Shown here in pieces: positions 24,636 through 34,440 of a DNA stretch of 64,000 nt. Source of the stretch: Bacteroidota bacterium (lineage in GTDB: Bacteria; Bacteroidota; Bacteroidia; Chitinophagales; Saprospiraceae); assembly GCA_003045895.1 (NCBI GenBank), contig PZPC01000015.1:1-64000 (forward strand), given 5' to 3'. The notes under the pieces are model-generated. The model did no database searches and had not been told where the DNA came from. It saw only the letters and a program-made list of their open reading frames with translations. A program made the position numbers and the translations under genes. Position 1 is the first letter of the stretch; the number at the start of each line of letters is the position of its first letter.

Positions 24636-27284
24636 ATGAGAATTCTTCTCCTTTTCCTCGCATTTATCTTCGCTGGAAATCTCCAGGCTCAGCCGGTTGA
24701 CTTACTACCCGGTCGGTTTTCCTTTGATCTCGAGTTGAGCTACGAGGAGGCTATTTTGTCTCCCGCTGCTTTTCTGGGCTACGAGCTGGGGGAACGGTTT
24801 ACCGAATACGAGAAATCAGTTCAGTACTTCAAATACCTGAGCGAACAGTCGGACCGCATCCAATGGCACCAATACGGGGAAACCTACGAAGGTCGGCCCC
24901 TCCTCAATCTGGTGGTCAGCGATCCGGAGAATTTGGGCCGCATCGAAGATTTGCGCATGCGCCACTTGCGCCTGCTGGAGCCAGGTATCCTCAATACGAA
25001 GGAGGGTCAGGAGATTATCATGAACGATCCGGTCTTCACCTCTTTCAGTTACAACATCCATGGCAACGAGGCTTCCTCTACCGAAGCGGCTATGCAGGTT
25101 GCTTACCGGTTGGCCGCGGCCAAGGATGCGGAAACGGCGGCGATTCTGGCTAAGAGTGTGATCATCATGTACGTTTGCATCAACCCCGATGGTCGCGATC
25201 GCTATGTTTACTGGATCAATGGGGTTGGCCGCTCCATACCCGGGGTTAATCCCAACGATTTAGAACACTACGCCCCCTGGCCGAATGGCCGCACCAACCA
25301 CTATTGGTTCGACCTGAACCGCGATTGGATCTGGGGCGTACACCCCGAATCGCGGGGGCACGCCACCGAATACCAGCGCTGGATGCCGCAGGTCCACGTC
25401 GACTACCACGAGCAGGGCTATGACTCCAATTACTTCACCGCTCCGGGAGCGACGCCGCGCAACCTGCTCCTGCCCGACACCTACGAGGCCTGGAGCGATA
25501 CCTTTGGCCTGGCCAATATTGCTGCTTTTGACCGGGAGGGTATCATGTATTTCACCCGCGACCGTTTCGACTTTTTCTACCCGGGCTACGGTTCCAGCTA
25601 TCCCAGCGTCATGGGCGCCATCGGCATGCTGGTAGAACAGGGCGGTATAGCTGCGGGGCGGGCCGTCACGACGGATGACGACTACGTGCTCACGCTGCGG
25701 CAACGGATATTTGACCATTACCTCACTTCCCTGGCAACCATCCGCAAGGCAGCAGCACAGCGCGAAAACCTCTTGCGCTACAGCGTGGCTGCCTGGACGC
25801 CAGCCACCAAGAAGACCTCCAGTGAAACCTACATCGTTCGCCAGGAAGCAGGCGGCTACTTGCGGGATTTCCTGCAGGTCATGGGCCGCCAACAGATTGC
25901 TGTTCAGCAAGCAACGGCCGATTTTAGCCTTCCGGATTGCCTGGACTACCGCACCGGAAAAAGCGGTATCCAACAGTTTGCCAAAGGCGATTTTCTGATT
26001 ACCGCCAACCAACCCCGCCACCTCTTGATCCACAGTTTGCTGGAGCGCAACCTGGCGATCGAGGATTCGGTGATGTACGACATGGCCACCTGGTCTGCCC
26101 CTCTGGCGTATAACCTGGCGGCGTACGTGAGCAGCAGCAGCGTAAAAGTAAAAACTACCCCCGTTGACCTGGAGCAGCTATTTAGCGCCGGCACCGTAAA
26201 TGCCAGTAAGCTGGCAGGACAACCGGCCTATGCTTATCTGATCGACTGGAACGAACGCCTGGCGCCCAAGGCACTGGCTCAGCTCTGGGAAAAAGGCTAC
26301 CGGGTACGCAGTGCCGTGGCACCGTTTACGAATGGCGATCAAGCGTTTTCTGCCGGAACCCTGATCGTATTGCGCGGCCGGAACCTGGAACGCGAGCAAA
26401 ATTTTGCGGCGGATATGGCCGGCATTGCCGAGGCTACAGGTACCACCATCTGGGCCTTGCCCACGGGCCGCATGCGCGACGGTTTTGACCTGGCTTCCAG
26501 CCGCAACCAACCCGTCAAACAGCCCCGCGTAGCCATGTTGGTGGAGCCGCCTTTTGATACCTACACCGCCGGACAGGTCTATTTCTTGTTCGATCAGGAG
26601 ACTGATTTTCCCATCGACCGGGTTCGGGTTTCTTCCTTTGCGCAAACCAGCCTGCCCAAATTTGGCCAGCGGTATGGTTACGTCAATATCAACGATTATG
26701 ATGTGTTGATCCTGCCCGGTGGCGGTAAACTGGAGCGGCTCTTCTGGCAGGAGCAGCGCCAGGAGATCACCCAGTGGTTGGAACGGGGCGGTACCCTGAT
26801 TGCCCTGGAAGACGCCGCAGAATACTTTACCGAAGAGGGTAAGTTCAGCAAATTGAAGCTGGTAAGCCCCGGTCGCGATACCAGCATGGCAGCTAAAGAG
26901 CTGACCTACGGCGAGCAGGAGGCCTACGCCGGCTTGAAGCGGATTCCCGGCTCGGCATTACGCACCCACATCGACACCACTCACCCCCTGGCCTTCGGGG
27001 TGAAACCGGAAGTCTTTGGTTTGAAACTAAGCGCTACGGCGCTGGAGCCCGCTGCCGAGCTGGAGTCGGTTGGGGTTTACCACAATCAGGCCAGCGAGTT
27101 GCTAACGGCTGGCTACGCATCAACGGATAATTTGAACCGCCTGGCAGGAAAGACCTTCGCTGGCGTGCAGCGCTACGGAAACGGAAAGATCGTCTACCTC
27201 CTGGACAATCCCCATTATCGCATGTTCTGGCGCGGAGCCAGCCGGATGGTCCAGAATGCCGCCTTTATTTTACCTGCCTACTAA
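24636..27284 (+). CDS. Secreted M14 zinc carboxypeptidase-like protein
   Basis: The 882-residue protein has a signal peptide (MRILLLFLAFIFAGNLQAQ). The M14 catalytic domain spans about 40-370: zinc ligands H142 and E145 in NIHGNEAS, H258 in VDYHEQGYDSNYF, substrate-binding residues in NPDGRDR and FDLNRDW, and E334 in LVEQGGI as the likely catalytic Glu. The C-terminal half (about 480-880) contains a class I glutamine amidotransferase-like flavodoxin-type domain (DYDVLILPGGGKLERLFW), as in other long Bacteroidota M14 proteins. It would trim peptides outside the cytoplasm. No T9SS sorting domain is seen at the end, so it may remain periplasmic. Confidence 0.88.
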   Translation: MRILLLFLAFIFAGNLQAQPVDLLPGRFSFDLELSYEEAILSPAAFLGYELGERFTEYEKSVQYFKYLSEQSDRIQWHQYGETYEGRPLLNLVVSDPENLGRIEDLRMRHLRLLEPGILNTKEGQEIIMNDPVFTSFSYNIHGNEASSTEAAMQVAYRLAAAKDAETAAILAKSVIIMYVCINPDGRDRYVYWINGVGRSIPGVNPNDLEHYAPWPNGRTNHYWFDLNRDWIWGVHPESRGHATEYQRWMPQVHVDYHEQGYDSNYFTAPGATPRNLLLPDTYEAWSDTFGLANIAAFDREGIMYFTRDRFDFFYPGYGSSYPSVMGAIGMLVEQGGIAAGRAVTTDDDYVLTLRQRIFDHYLTSLATIRKAAAQRENLLRYSVAAWTPATKKTSSETYIVRQEAGGYLRDFLQVMGRQQIAVQQATADFSLPDCLDYRTGKSGIQQFAKGDFLITANQPRHLLIHSLLERNLAIEDSVMYDMATWSAPLAYNLAAYVSSSSVKVKTTPVDLEQLFSAGTVNASKLAGQPAYAYLIDWNERLAPKALAQLWEKGYRVRSAVAPFTNGDQAFSAGTLIVLRGRNLEREQNFAADMAGIAEATGTTIWALPTGRMRDGFDLASSRNQPVKQPRVAMLVEPPFDTYTAGQVYFLFDQETDFPIDRVRVSSFAQTSLPKFGQRYGYVNINDYDVLILPGGGKLERLFWQEQRQEITQWLERGGTLIALEDAAEYFTEEGKFSKLKLVSPGRDTSMAAKELTYGEQEAYAGLKRIPGSALRTHIDTTHPLAFGVKPEVFGLKLSATALEPAAELESVGVYHNQASELLTAGYASTDNLNRLAGKTFAGVQRYGNGKIVYLLDNPHYRMFWRGASRMVQNAAFILPAY

Positions 27285-27295
27285 AACGCAGCCAC

Positions 27296-27619
27296 ATGAA
27301 TCCTTTTTTGCAATTGGAAAAAATACCCAGTAAGGAAATTGTCCCGGGTTTTCACGGTAAATTTATTCATACAGACCGCATGACCGTCGGGCATTTTACG
27401 GTAAAAGCGGGTAGTGTTCTGCCCGAACACCAACATCCGCACGAACAGATTACCAATTTGTTGGCGGGAACCTTTGAAATGACCGTCAATGGGCAGACTA
27501 CCATTTGCCAGGCCGGCGAGGTAGTGGTCATTCCCGGCAATACACCCCACGCCGGCCGCGCCCTTACCGACTGCCAGCTGATCGACGTCTTTCAGCCCGC
27601 CAGGACCGATTACCAGTAG
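27296..27619 (+). CDS. Single-domain cupin protein
   Basis: The 107-residue protein is one cupin barrel. The metal-binding motif 1 is seen as PEHQHPHEQITNLLAGTFEM (two or three His and a Glu/Gln at the usual spacing) and motif 2 as VVIPGNTPHAGRA. The substrate is unknown. It lies 11 nt after the M14 peptidase gene, and its TAG stop is followed directly by the ATG of the MarR gene, so the three are probably one operon and the cupin and MarR proteins are likely translationally coupled. Confidence 0.85.
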   Translation: MNPFLQLEKIPSKEIVPGFHGKFIHTDRMTVGHFTVKAGSVLPEHQHPHEQITNLLAGTFEMTVNGQTTICQAGEVVVIPGNTPHAGRALTDCQLIDVFQPARTDYQ

Positions 27620-28063
27620 ATGACTACGCCCAAGGACACCAAGAATTTTGGCGCTTTGATGGATCGTACCCTGAAGATCATCAAGCAAAACTACCTGCAA
27701 GCTTTTCGCGAAGCCGGGGTGGATATCACCACCGAGCAGTGGGTACTCCTCGACCGCCTAATGATCGCTGATGGGATATCACAAACCGAGTTGGCCAGCG
27801 ACAGTTTCAAAAATGCACCTACGGTGTCTCGTATTATTGAACTGCTCCGGCAGAAAGGACTGATCAAAAAGAAGCAATCATCCGACGACAAACGGCAATT
27901 CCTGATTTTCCTGACCGAGGAGGGGCGCACCTTGCACAGCCGGGCATTGCCTCGCGTACTGGCGCTGCGCAGCCAGGGGTGGCACGGTCTTGACGATGTC
28001 GACTACGGGCATTTCGTCCGGATCATGAGCCAGATAGAAAAAAATTTTTCGGAGCCGGATTGA
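27620..28063 (+). CDS. MarR-family transcriptional regulator
   Basis: The 147-residue winged-helix protein has the MarR layout: N-terminal dimer helix, TTEQWVLLDRLMIADGISQTELA, recognition helix NAPTVSRIIELLRQKGLI, and wing KKQSSDDKRQFLIFLTEEG with the conserved Asp-x-Arg motif (DDKR). It usually acts as a ligand-released repressor of its own operon. The cupin gene directly upstream could provide or remove its ligand; that is inference from coupling. Confidence 0.88.
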   Translation: MTTPKDTKNFGALMDRTLKIIKQNYLQAFREAGVDITTEQWVLLDRLMIADGISQTELASDSFKNAPTVSRIIELLRQKGLIKKKQSSDDKRQFLIFLTEEGRTLHSRALPRVLALRSQGWHGLDDVDYGHFVRIMSQIEKNFSEPD

Positions 28064-28073
28064 CGCCAGACTC

Positions 28074-28781
28074 TTACTTTAATACTTCACCCAACACCCG
28101 CCACACATTGCCCGCTACAATCACCTGGCCCTGCTCGTTGGGATGGATTCGGTCGGCCAGGTTGAGGGTCGGAATGCCACCGACGTCAGCGAGCAGAAAG
28201 GGGATGAGGGCTGCATGGTTATCTGTGGCCAGTTTCTGGTAGATCGTACGAAATTCCCTGGCGTAAGCGCTACCCATGTTCGGCGGAGCTTCCATGCCCG
28301 CTACGATGAGTTGGGCGGTTGGATATTTTGCTTTGACTTTGTCCAGAATCCCCTGCAGATTGGTACGGGTGGTAGCCAGGTCGAAGCCGCGCAGGGCATC
28401 GTTGCCACCCAACTCCAATATAAATACGTCAACGGGTTGTTCCATCACCCAGTCAATGCGGTTGATACCGCCGGCCGATGTTTCTCCGCTCAGGCCCGCG
28501 TTGACCACCTCGTAGTTCAACCCCAGGGAATCGATCTTGTCCTGGATCAGGGAAGGGAAGGAATACTGCTCATCCAATCCGTAGCCAGCGGTAAGGCTGT
28601 CACCGAAGAAAATAATTCTTGCTTTTTTACGGGCTGGCTTTGTCGAATCCACGGCAACGGTTGCTGCTGCTGCTGGCTTACTGGTCGCTGCTGCTGCGGG
28701 CTGTGGTTCCTGACCACAAGACCAGCACAGTAATAACAGGAGCACGATTGAAATAAGAAAATTTGTTTTTAAACTATTCAT
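28074..28781 (-). CDS. SGNH/GDSL esterase (TesA/arylesterase-like), exported
   Basis: The 235-residue protein starts at MNSLKTNF with a strong hydrophobic signal segment ending in LCWSC; it may be a lipoprotein (C22), though the lipobox is poor. After a Pro/Ala linker the SGNH hydrolase domain has block I FFGDSLTAG (nucleophile S62), block III GGND, and block V DRIHPNEQG with the catalytic Asp and His. It would hydrolyse small esters or thioesters in the periplasm. A longer frame begins 57 nt upstream but has no signal features. In E. coli tesA is divergent from ybbA-ybbP, and the same arrangement is present here. Confidence 0.9.
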   Translation of the reverse strand: MNSLKTNFLISIVLLLLLCWSCGQEPQPAAAATSKPAAAATVAVDSTKPARKKARIIFFGDSLTAGYGLDEQYSFPSLIQDKIDSLGLNYEVVNAGLSGETSAGGINRIDWVMEQPVDVFILELGGNDALRGFDLATTRTNLQGILDKVKAKYPTAQLIVAGMEAPPNMGSAYAREFRTIYQKLATDNHAALIPFLLADVGGIPTLNLADRIHPNEQGQVIVAGNVWRVLGEVLK

Positions 28782-28918
28782 AGGTTTGACTGTACTTATA
28801 AGCTGTTGTTGGTCGAGACGTGGGCCGTGTTTGTCCATCCAGGTAGCGCTATCTATCTAAATAGCCACTGGCCCAACATCCTTCCGCCATTCGTGTTGTT
28901 AGTAGATACGTAACTACC

Positions 28919-28942
28919 GTAGGATAGATTCAACGATCCTAC
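28919..28942. promoter_or_regulatory. Possible operator: 7 bp inverted repeat
   Basis: GTAGGAT and ATCCTAC form a perfect dyad with a 10 nt spacer, 21 nt before the ABC ATPase start, in the divergent gap with the esterase gene. It could bind a regulator or form an mRNA hairpin; nothing else supports it. Confidence 0.3.
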
Positions 28943-28962
28943 CCATCATAAAGTTTTATTTT

Positions 28963-29655
28963 ATGTCAACCATTCTTGCCGTTAACCAGCTTACAAAAAC
29001 TTACCAAAGTGGCGATCGGTCGCTGACGGTGCTTGCCGATGTCTCTTTTGCCATTCAACCGGGGGAGAGCCTGGCTATTGTGGGCCCCTCGGGTAGTGGT
29101 AAAACCACTTTGCTGGGGTTGTGCGCCGGCCTGGACCGGGCTGGTAGCGGCGAAGTTATCCTCTGTGACGCTTTGCTCAACGAGCTGAGCGAAGATGCCC
29201 GCGCAGCCGTCCGCAATCGCAACGTGGGGTTTATTTTTCAGAACTTTCAACTCATTCCTACGCTTACGGCGTTGGAAAACGTGATGATTCCGGCCGAGCT
29301 CAACGGCCGCAAAGATGCCCGCGTTGCTGCTTTAGCCCTTTTGGAAAAGGTGGGCCTGGCCGACCGCTCGCATCATTACCCCAGCCAACTTTCCGGGGGG
29401 GAACAACAGCGGGTAGCGCTGGCCCGCGCCTTTTGCAATAACCCACAGATTCTCTTCGCCGATGAACCCACCGGCAACCTGGATGAAAGCACCGGCCAAA
29501 TGGTGGAAGACCTGCTGTTCAGCCTCAACCAGGAAATGGGGACCACCCTGGTGATTGTCACCCACGACCTGGAACTGGCAGGAAAAACCCAACGCATTAT
29601 TCAACTCAAAGGGGGCCAGGTTTTTTCCGATACCCGTACCCAAACTCCGGCTTAA
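28963..29655 (+). CDS. ABC transporter ATP-binding protein (LolD/YbbA type)
   Basis: The 230-residue ATPase has Walker A VGPSGSGKTT near 42-50, the Q-loop in FIFQNFQLIPTLTA, signature LSGGEQQRVALARA, Walker B ILFADEPTGNLDE and the H-loop VTHD. It belongs to the MacB/LolD/FtsE group whose permeases carry out extraction or mechanotransmission rather than classical transport. It ends 1 nt before the ATG of the YbbP-like permease, which identifies the partner. The divergent SGNH esterase matches the tesA-ybbA-ybbP neighbourhood of other bacteria. Confidence 0.93.
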   Translation: MSTILAVNQLTKTYQSGDRSLTVLADVSFAIQPGESLAIVGPSGSGKTTLLGLCAGLDRAGSGEVILCDALLNELSEDARAAVRNRNVGFIFQNFQLIPTLTALENVMIPAELNGRKDARVAALALLEKVGLADRSHHYPSQLSGGEQQRVALARAFCNNPQILFADEPTGNLDESTGQMVEDLLFSLNQEMGTTLVIVTHDLELAGKTQRIIQLKGGQVFSDTRTQTPA

Positions 29656-29656
29656 T

Positions 29657-32188
29657 ATGATCGATTGGTCCTTTATCCGCCAGCTGGCCTGGCGGGATTC
29701 GCGCAAAAACCGTGGGCGCCTGGTATTGTTTATGTCTTCCATCATTTTGGGTATTGCCGCCCTGGTGGCCATCAACTCTTTCAATTACAACTTACAAGAT
29801 GATATCGACGAGCAGGCTGCTTCCCTCCTGGGCGCCGACCTGGTCGTTAGTGGCAACCAACCCGTTACGGATAGCCTGGGCGTCCTGCTGGCGGCCTTGC
29901 CCGGCGAAAAAGCGACCAAACTGGACTTGTTCTCCATGGCTTATTTTCCGGCTACAGACCGCACGCAGTTTGTGCGTCTCCAGGGGCTGGCCGGCAACTT
30001 CCCCTTCTATGGCAGCCTGAAAACAGAACCCGCTACCGCCCGCCAGGAACTCACCAATCCCCACGCCGCCCTGGTCGACAATGGCTTTATGGACCAGTAT
30101 GGTATCCAGATTGGTGACAGTATCCGCCTGGGTAATCGGTCTTTTTTCATTGCTGGCCGGTTGCTCAACGATTTTGCCAGTGCCAATGTCGCTGCTGGTT
30201 TTGCACCCCCGGTTTACGTGGCCCAGTCGGCCCTGGAGCAAACGGGACTCGTGCAGGCCGGTAGCCTGGTGAATTACAATTATTATTACAAACTACCCGC
30301 AGCGTTTGAGGTCAAGCCCTGGACCGATAAATACGACAATGCTTTCCGCAATGAAAGCCTGCGCCTGCAAACCATTGCTGGCCAGAAAGAAAACCTCAGT
30401 GATGCGTTTGCCAATTTGAATTCCTTTCTCAACCTCGTGGCCCTGGTCTCCCTTTTGTTGGGCTGTATTGGGGTGGCCAGTAGTGTGTTGATCTACGTGC
30501 GTACGAAGATACCTTCCATCGCCATCTTTCGCTGTCTGGGCATGAAAGGGCGTGATGTTTTTCTGGTTTACCTGCTGCAAATTCTGGTGCTGGGTGGGCT
30601 GGGTGTTGTTTTTGGGGCGGTCCTGGGAACCGTGGTGCAACTGGTGCTCCCCATTCTTTTTAAAGATTTTTTGCCCCTGGAGGTGTCCACGAGCATCTCC
30701 TGGCCAGCGATCGGTGAAGGCCTGGTGATTGGGATTTTTATCACCATGCTTTTTGCTTTGGTCCCCTTGTTGCCGGTTCGCCGCATCAGCCCCCTCCGCA
30801 TTCTGCGCACGGCTTTCGAACAGGATTTGGGGCAGCGCGACTATGCCCAGTGGGCCGTTTACCTGGCGATTGTGGCGGGCTTACAGGCCTTCCTTTGGTA
30901 CCTTACGGGTAGCTTTGTCAATGGACTGATGTTTACGGGGGGCTTATTGGTGTCTTTTCTGCTCCTGTTCGCAGTAGCGCGGCTCATCACCTGGGGGGTC
31001 CAGCGGTTTTTCCCCCGCCGGTGGAGTTTTGTTTTCCGGCAAGGGCTGGCCAACCTCTTTCGGCCCAACAACCAAACGGCCACCCTCTTGGTGTCCATCG
31101 GGCTGGGAACGGCTATCCTGACCACCCTTTTTATTATCCAGGGGTTGTTGCTCGAAAATGTAGGTGAGATGGACGCCGGTAACCAACCCAACGTCATTCT
31201 CTACGGGATTGAAAAAGAGCAAATGACGGGCCTGAGCGAACTGACCACCAGTTTTAAGCTGCCCATTGTGCAGCAGGTGCCCATTGTGACCATGCGCATG
31301 ACGGGGTGGCAGGGGCGTACCAAAGCCGACTGGCTGGCCGACTCTACCCGCCAGGCCGAGCGCTGGGCCTTTAACCGCGAAATACGGGTCACCTTCCGGG
31401 ATTCACTGGATGGCTTTGAAGAAGTGTTATCCGGTACTTTTCCGAAGCCCCGGGCCGCCCATGGTGATTCTGTTTTCATCTCGTTGGAAGAAGGTTTTGC
31501 CGAGTCCATGCACGTAAAGGTAGGAGACGAAATCTCGTTCAACGTGCAAGGCATGCCCCTGACTACCTTCGTAGGAAGCACCCGCAAGGTCGATTTTACT
31601 AAAATGCGCACCAGGTTTCTCGTGATTTTTCCGGCAGGTGTTTTGGAGAATGCGCCCCAATTTCAGGTATTGGTAACCAAATCGCCCAATCCTGCTACCA
31701 CCGCCAGGTACCGGACGGCCGTCGTGAAGGCTTTTCCGAATGTTTCTGTCGTTGACCTGAGCTCCATCCTGACGGCCTTAAGTGATATCCTGGCCAAGGT
31801 GTCCTACGTGATCCAGTTCATGGCCGTGTTCAGTATCCTGACGGGTTTCATCGTGCTGGTCAGTTCTTTGCTGCTGAGTAAGTTGCAACGGATAAAGGAA
31901 AGTGTCCTGCTGCGGACGCTCGGGGCCAGTAGTAAGCAGTTGCTACAGATTAGCGCTACGGAATACGCCTTGCTCGGGACACTGGCTGCTGCCACGGGTA
32001 TTTTTATCGCCCTGGTGAGCAGTTGGCTACTGGCCAGCTTCCAGTTGAAACTGACGTTTTATGTGCCCTGGTTAGCCATCGGTGTCATTTTTGTATTGGT
32101 GGTGGCGATCATTGTGGTGATCGGTCTGCTCAATAGTCGGGACGTGTTGCGCAAAAGTCCGTTGGAGGTCTTACGGCGGGAAGTGTAA
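29657..32188 (+). CDS. YbbP-like ABC transporter permease with two FtsX domains
   Basis: The 843-residue membrane protein starts at MIDWSFIRQLAWRD; a longer in-frame start lies inside the ATPase gene and was rejected. It has one N-terminal transmembrane helix, a periplasmic domain, three helices with the FtsX pattern (about 250-400), a mid-protein helix pair (about 430-480), a second periplasmic domain, and a last three-helix FtsX block ending in SRDVLRKSPLEVLRREV. The duplicate FtsX layout is typical of YbbP proteins, thought to act on lipids or lipoprotein-like cargo at the outer leaflet. It pairs with the ATPase directly upstream. Confidence 0.9.
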   Translation: MIDWSFIRQLAWRDSRKNRGRLVLFMSSIILGIAALVAINSFNYNLQDDIDEQAASLLGADLVVSGNQPVTDSLGVLLAALPGEKATKLDLFSMAYFPATDRTQFVRLQGLAGNFPFYGSLKTEPATARQELTNPHAALVDNGFMDQYGIQIGDSIRLGNRSFFIAGRLLNDFASANVAAGFAPPVYVAQSALEQTGLVQAGSLVNYNYYYKLPAAFEVKPWTDKYDNAFRNESLRLQTIAGQKENLSDAFANLNSFLNLVALVSLLLGCIGVASSVLIYVRTKIPSIAIFRCLGMKGRDVFLVYLLQILVLGGLGVVFGAVLGTVVQLVLPILFKDFLPLEVSTSISWPAIGEGLVIGIFITMLFALVPLLPVRRISPLRILRTAFEQDLGQRDYAQWAVYLAIVAGLQAFLWYLTGSFVNGLMFTGGLLVSFLLLFAVARLITWGVQRFFPRRWSFVFRQGLANLFRPNNQTATLLVSIGLGTAILTTLFIIQGLLLENVGEMDAGNQPNVILYGIEKEQMTGLSELTTSFKLPIVQQVPIVTMRMTGWQGRTKADWLADSTRQAERWAFNREIRVTFRDSLDGFEEVLSGTFPKPRAAHGDSVFISLEEGFAESMHVKVGDEISFNVQGMPLTTFVGSTRKVDFTKMRTRFLVIFPAGVLENAPQFQVLVTKSPNPATTARYRTAVVKAFPNVSVVDLSSILTALSDILAKVSYVIQFMAVFSILTGFIVLVSSLLLSKLQRIKESVLLRTLGASSKQLLQISATEYALLGTLAAATGIFIALVSSWLLASFQLKLTFYVPWLAIGVIFVLVVAIIVVIGLLNSRDVLRKSPLEVLRREV

Positions 32189-32211
32189 CGGGTTGCCCCC
32201 CCCAAAAAAAA

Positions 32212-32244
32212 CTCCCCCAGCATCCGTTGCCGGCGCCGGGGGAG
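32212..32244. terminator. Hairpin after the ABC permease gene
   Basis: CTCCCCC and GGGGGAG form a 7 bp stem 23 nt after the permease stop, preceded by C- and A-runs. The remaining 230 nt up to dnaG are very AT-rich, with no ORF and no clear second structure. Confidence 0.45.
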
Positions 32245-32473
32245 ACCACACACTATGAGAACACCCATTATATCTTTTCCTTGCTTAAAGGATTTTATTC
32301 GCTTATCTTCACTATTATAGACACTTAAAAGCACCATTTGTATGCACAGGTAAATGTTATTGTTTTTAACAAATGACCTAAAGTCTTGTTTGTTAGAATG
32401 TTATAAATGTTTATTAAAGTATTGTTTTAAAATATTTAACATTTTTTGTAAGAATTACGACAATTTTTGAGCC

Positions 32474-34423
32474 TTGATAAAAGCGAATACGGTAAGGGAG
32501 ATATTGGAGACGGCGCGGGTAGATGACGTCGTTGGCGATTTCGTGAATTTGCGGCGCCGGGGCACCAATTTGATTGGCCTGTGCCCTTTTCACAACGAAA
32601 AATCGCCTTCCTTTAATGTCAATCCGGGGCGCAACATCTACAAGTGTTTTGGCTGCGGTCGGGGTGGCGACGCCGTCAATTTCCTGATGGAGCACGAGCA
32701 CTTAAGTTTTCCGGAATCGTTGCGGTGGCTGGCCAATAAGTACGGTATTGAAATCGAAGAGGTGGAACTCAGCAATGAGCAATTGGCCGAGCAGCAATTG
32801 GCCGATAGCTTGTTCATCGTCAACCAGTTTGCCTGCGATTACTACCAGGAACAGCTCCTGAACAGCGACCGCGGGCGCAGCGTAGGTTTAAGCTATTTTA
32901 AGGGCCGCGGCTTCCGCGAAGAGACCATCCGCAAGTTTGGCTTGGGCTACGCGCCCATGGGGCGTGACCTGTTCCTGCAGGCAGCTACCCGGGCTGGCCA
33001 CAAGCCCGATATCCTGGAAAAAGCCGGACTGATCAAGACCGACCGCGACTTTTTTCGCGACCGCGTCATGTTTACCATCCGCAACCTTTCGGGTAAGGTG
33101 GTGGGTTTTGGGGGCCGCATTCTGCAAAAAGACGTAAAGGCGCCGAAATACATCAATACACCGGAAACGGAGGTGTACAACAAGAGCCGTATTCTCTTCG
33201 GCGCTTTCCACGCCAAGCAAGCTATTCGACGCGAAGACGAGTGTATTCTCACCGAAGGCTACACCGACGTCATTTCTCTCCATCAGGCGGGGATAGAAAA
33301 CGTGGTGGCCAGTTCCGGCACTTCGCTGACCGTGGACCAGATCCGGATCATTAAGCGCTACACCCCCAACGTCAAGGTGCTTTTCGATGGCGACAAGGCG
33401 GGTATCCGCGCTGCGTTGCGCGGAATAGACCTGTTGTTGGAACAAGATTTAAACGTAAAAATCGTCCTCCTGCCCGACGGTGAGGATCCCGATTCCTACC
33501 TGCAAAAGATGGGACTGACGGTTTTCAAGGATTACCTGCAGGAGAAGGCAGAAGATTTTATCTTTTTCAAAGCCAACCTCCTGTTGGCCGATGCCGGTAA
33601 TGACCCCGTTAAGCGCACGGCCCTCATCAAGGATATTGTTGGTTCCATTGCGCTCATTCCCGATCCGATCAAGCGCTCGCTTTACGTGAAGGAATGTGCC
33701 CGGCTTTTCGGGGTAGAGGAGCAACTGCTCGTGGCGGAGGTGAACAAGATCATTGCTACCTCGCTGAAGAAACACCAGCAACAGGAAGCTGCCCGGGGTA
33801 ATTTCCCATCGGAGCCCCCGCCGGGTTGGGAGGAACCACAAGCTGAAATGGGGCTGTTACCCCAGGCAGCTCCAACTGCAATGGGCGATGAGTACCAGGA
33901 ACGCGATCTGGTGCGGCTGCTGGTGCTCTATGGCCAGGAACTGTTTGACCAATCTGCGGAGCAAACCGTGGCCCAGTTTATTATGAGCAACATCGACGAT
34001 GTGATCGACAATTTCGATAACATCGTCTACCAGCGGACCACCAAGGAATGTCAGGTGCTGCTGGAGCGGGGAGAAAAGCCGTCGGTGCAGTATTTTATGC
34101 AACACGAAGCCCCCGAACTGCGGCAATTGGCGATCGACCTGGCGACCTCGCCCTACGAATTCAGCGAAAACTGGGAAAAGAAGTGGGAGGTCGTACTCAA
34201 CCAGAAAATGCCCGACGAGAATTTTATCAAGGATAGTGCCCACGGCCTGAAGCGCTTTCGGCTGCGCAAACTCACCCGCATCTGCGAGGAGAACATCGCG
34301 AAAGTAAAGGAATTGTCAGCCCAGGACGAGCTGGAAGAAATGATGCTCTACCTGCGCTTGCAGCAACGGCTCCAGGAATTGCGCAACGAGCTGGCTAAGG
34401 AGTTGGGAACGGTGGTGTTTTGA
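32474..34423 (+). CDS. dnaG: DNA primase
   Basis: The 649-residue primase makes RNA primers for replication. It has the CHC2 zinc-binding domain (C37, H40, C58, C61 in CPFH and CFGC), the catalytic core VVGFGGRIL, and the TOPRIM fold with ILTEGYTDVI and LFDGDKAG acidic residues. The C-terminal part (about 440-649) is the helicase-interaction region. A TGA stop lies two codons upstream and no ATG or GTG is available before the zinc finger, so initiation must be at TTG 32474, which yields the family-like start MIKANTVREILETARVDDVV. ATTTTTG just upstream may be its -7 box. The length is normal. Confidence 0.95.
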   Translation: MIKANTVREILETARVDDVVGDFVNLRRRGTNLIGLCPFHNEKSPSFNVNPGRNIYKCFGCGRGGDAVNFLMEHEHLSFPESLRWLANKYGIEIEEVELSNEQLAEQQLADSLFIVNQFACDYYQEQLLNSDRGRSVGLSYFKGRGFREETIRKFGLGYAPMGRDLFLQAATRAGHKPDILEKAGLIKTDRDFFRDRVMFTIRNLSGKVVGFGGRILQKDVKAPKYINTPETEVYNKSRILFGAFHAKQAIRREDECILTEGYTDVISLHQAGIENVVASSGTSLTVDQIRIIKRYTPNVKVLFDGDKAGIRAALRGIDLLLEQDLNVKIVLLPDGEDPDSYLQKMGLTVFKDYLQEKAEDFIFFKANLLLADAGNDPVKRTALIKDIVGSIALIPDPIKRSLYVKECARLFGVEEQLLVAEVNKIIATSLKKHQQQEAARGNFPSEPPPGWEEPQAEMGLLPQAAPTAMGDEYQERDLVRLLVLYGQELFDQSAEQTVAQFIMSNIDDVIDNFDNIVYQRTTKECQVLLERGEKPSVQYFMQHEAPELRQLAIDLATSPYEFSENWEKKWEVVLNQKMPDENFIKDSAHGLKRFRLRKLTRICEENIAKVKELSAQDELEEMMLYLRLQQRLQELRNELAKELGTVVF

Positions 34424-34440
34424 CGGACTAACCTGCTGAA

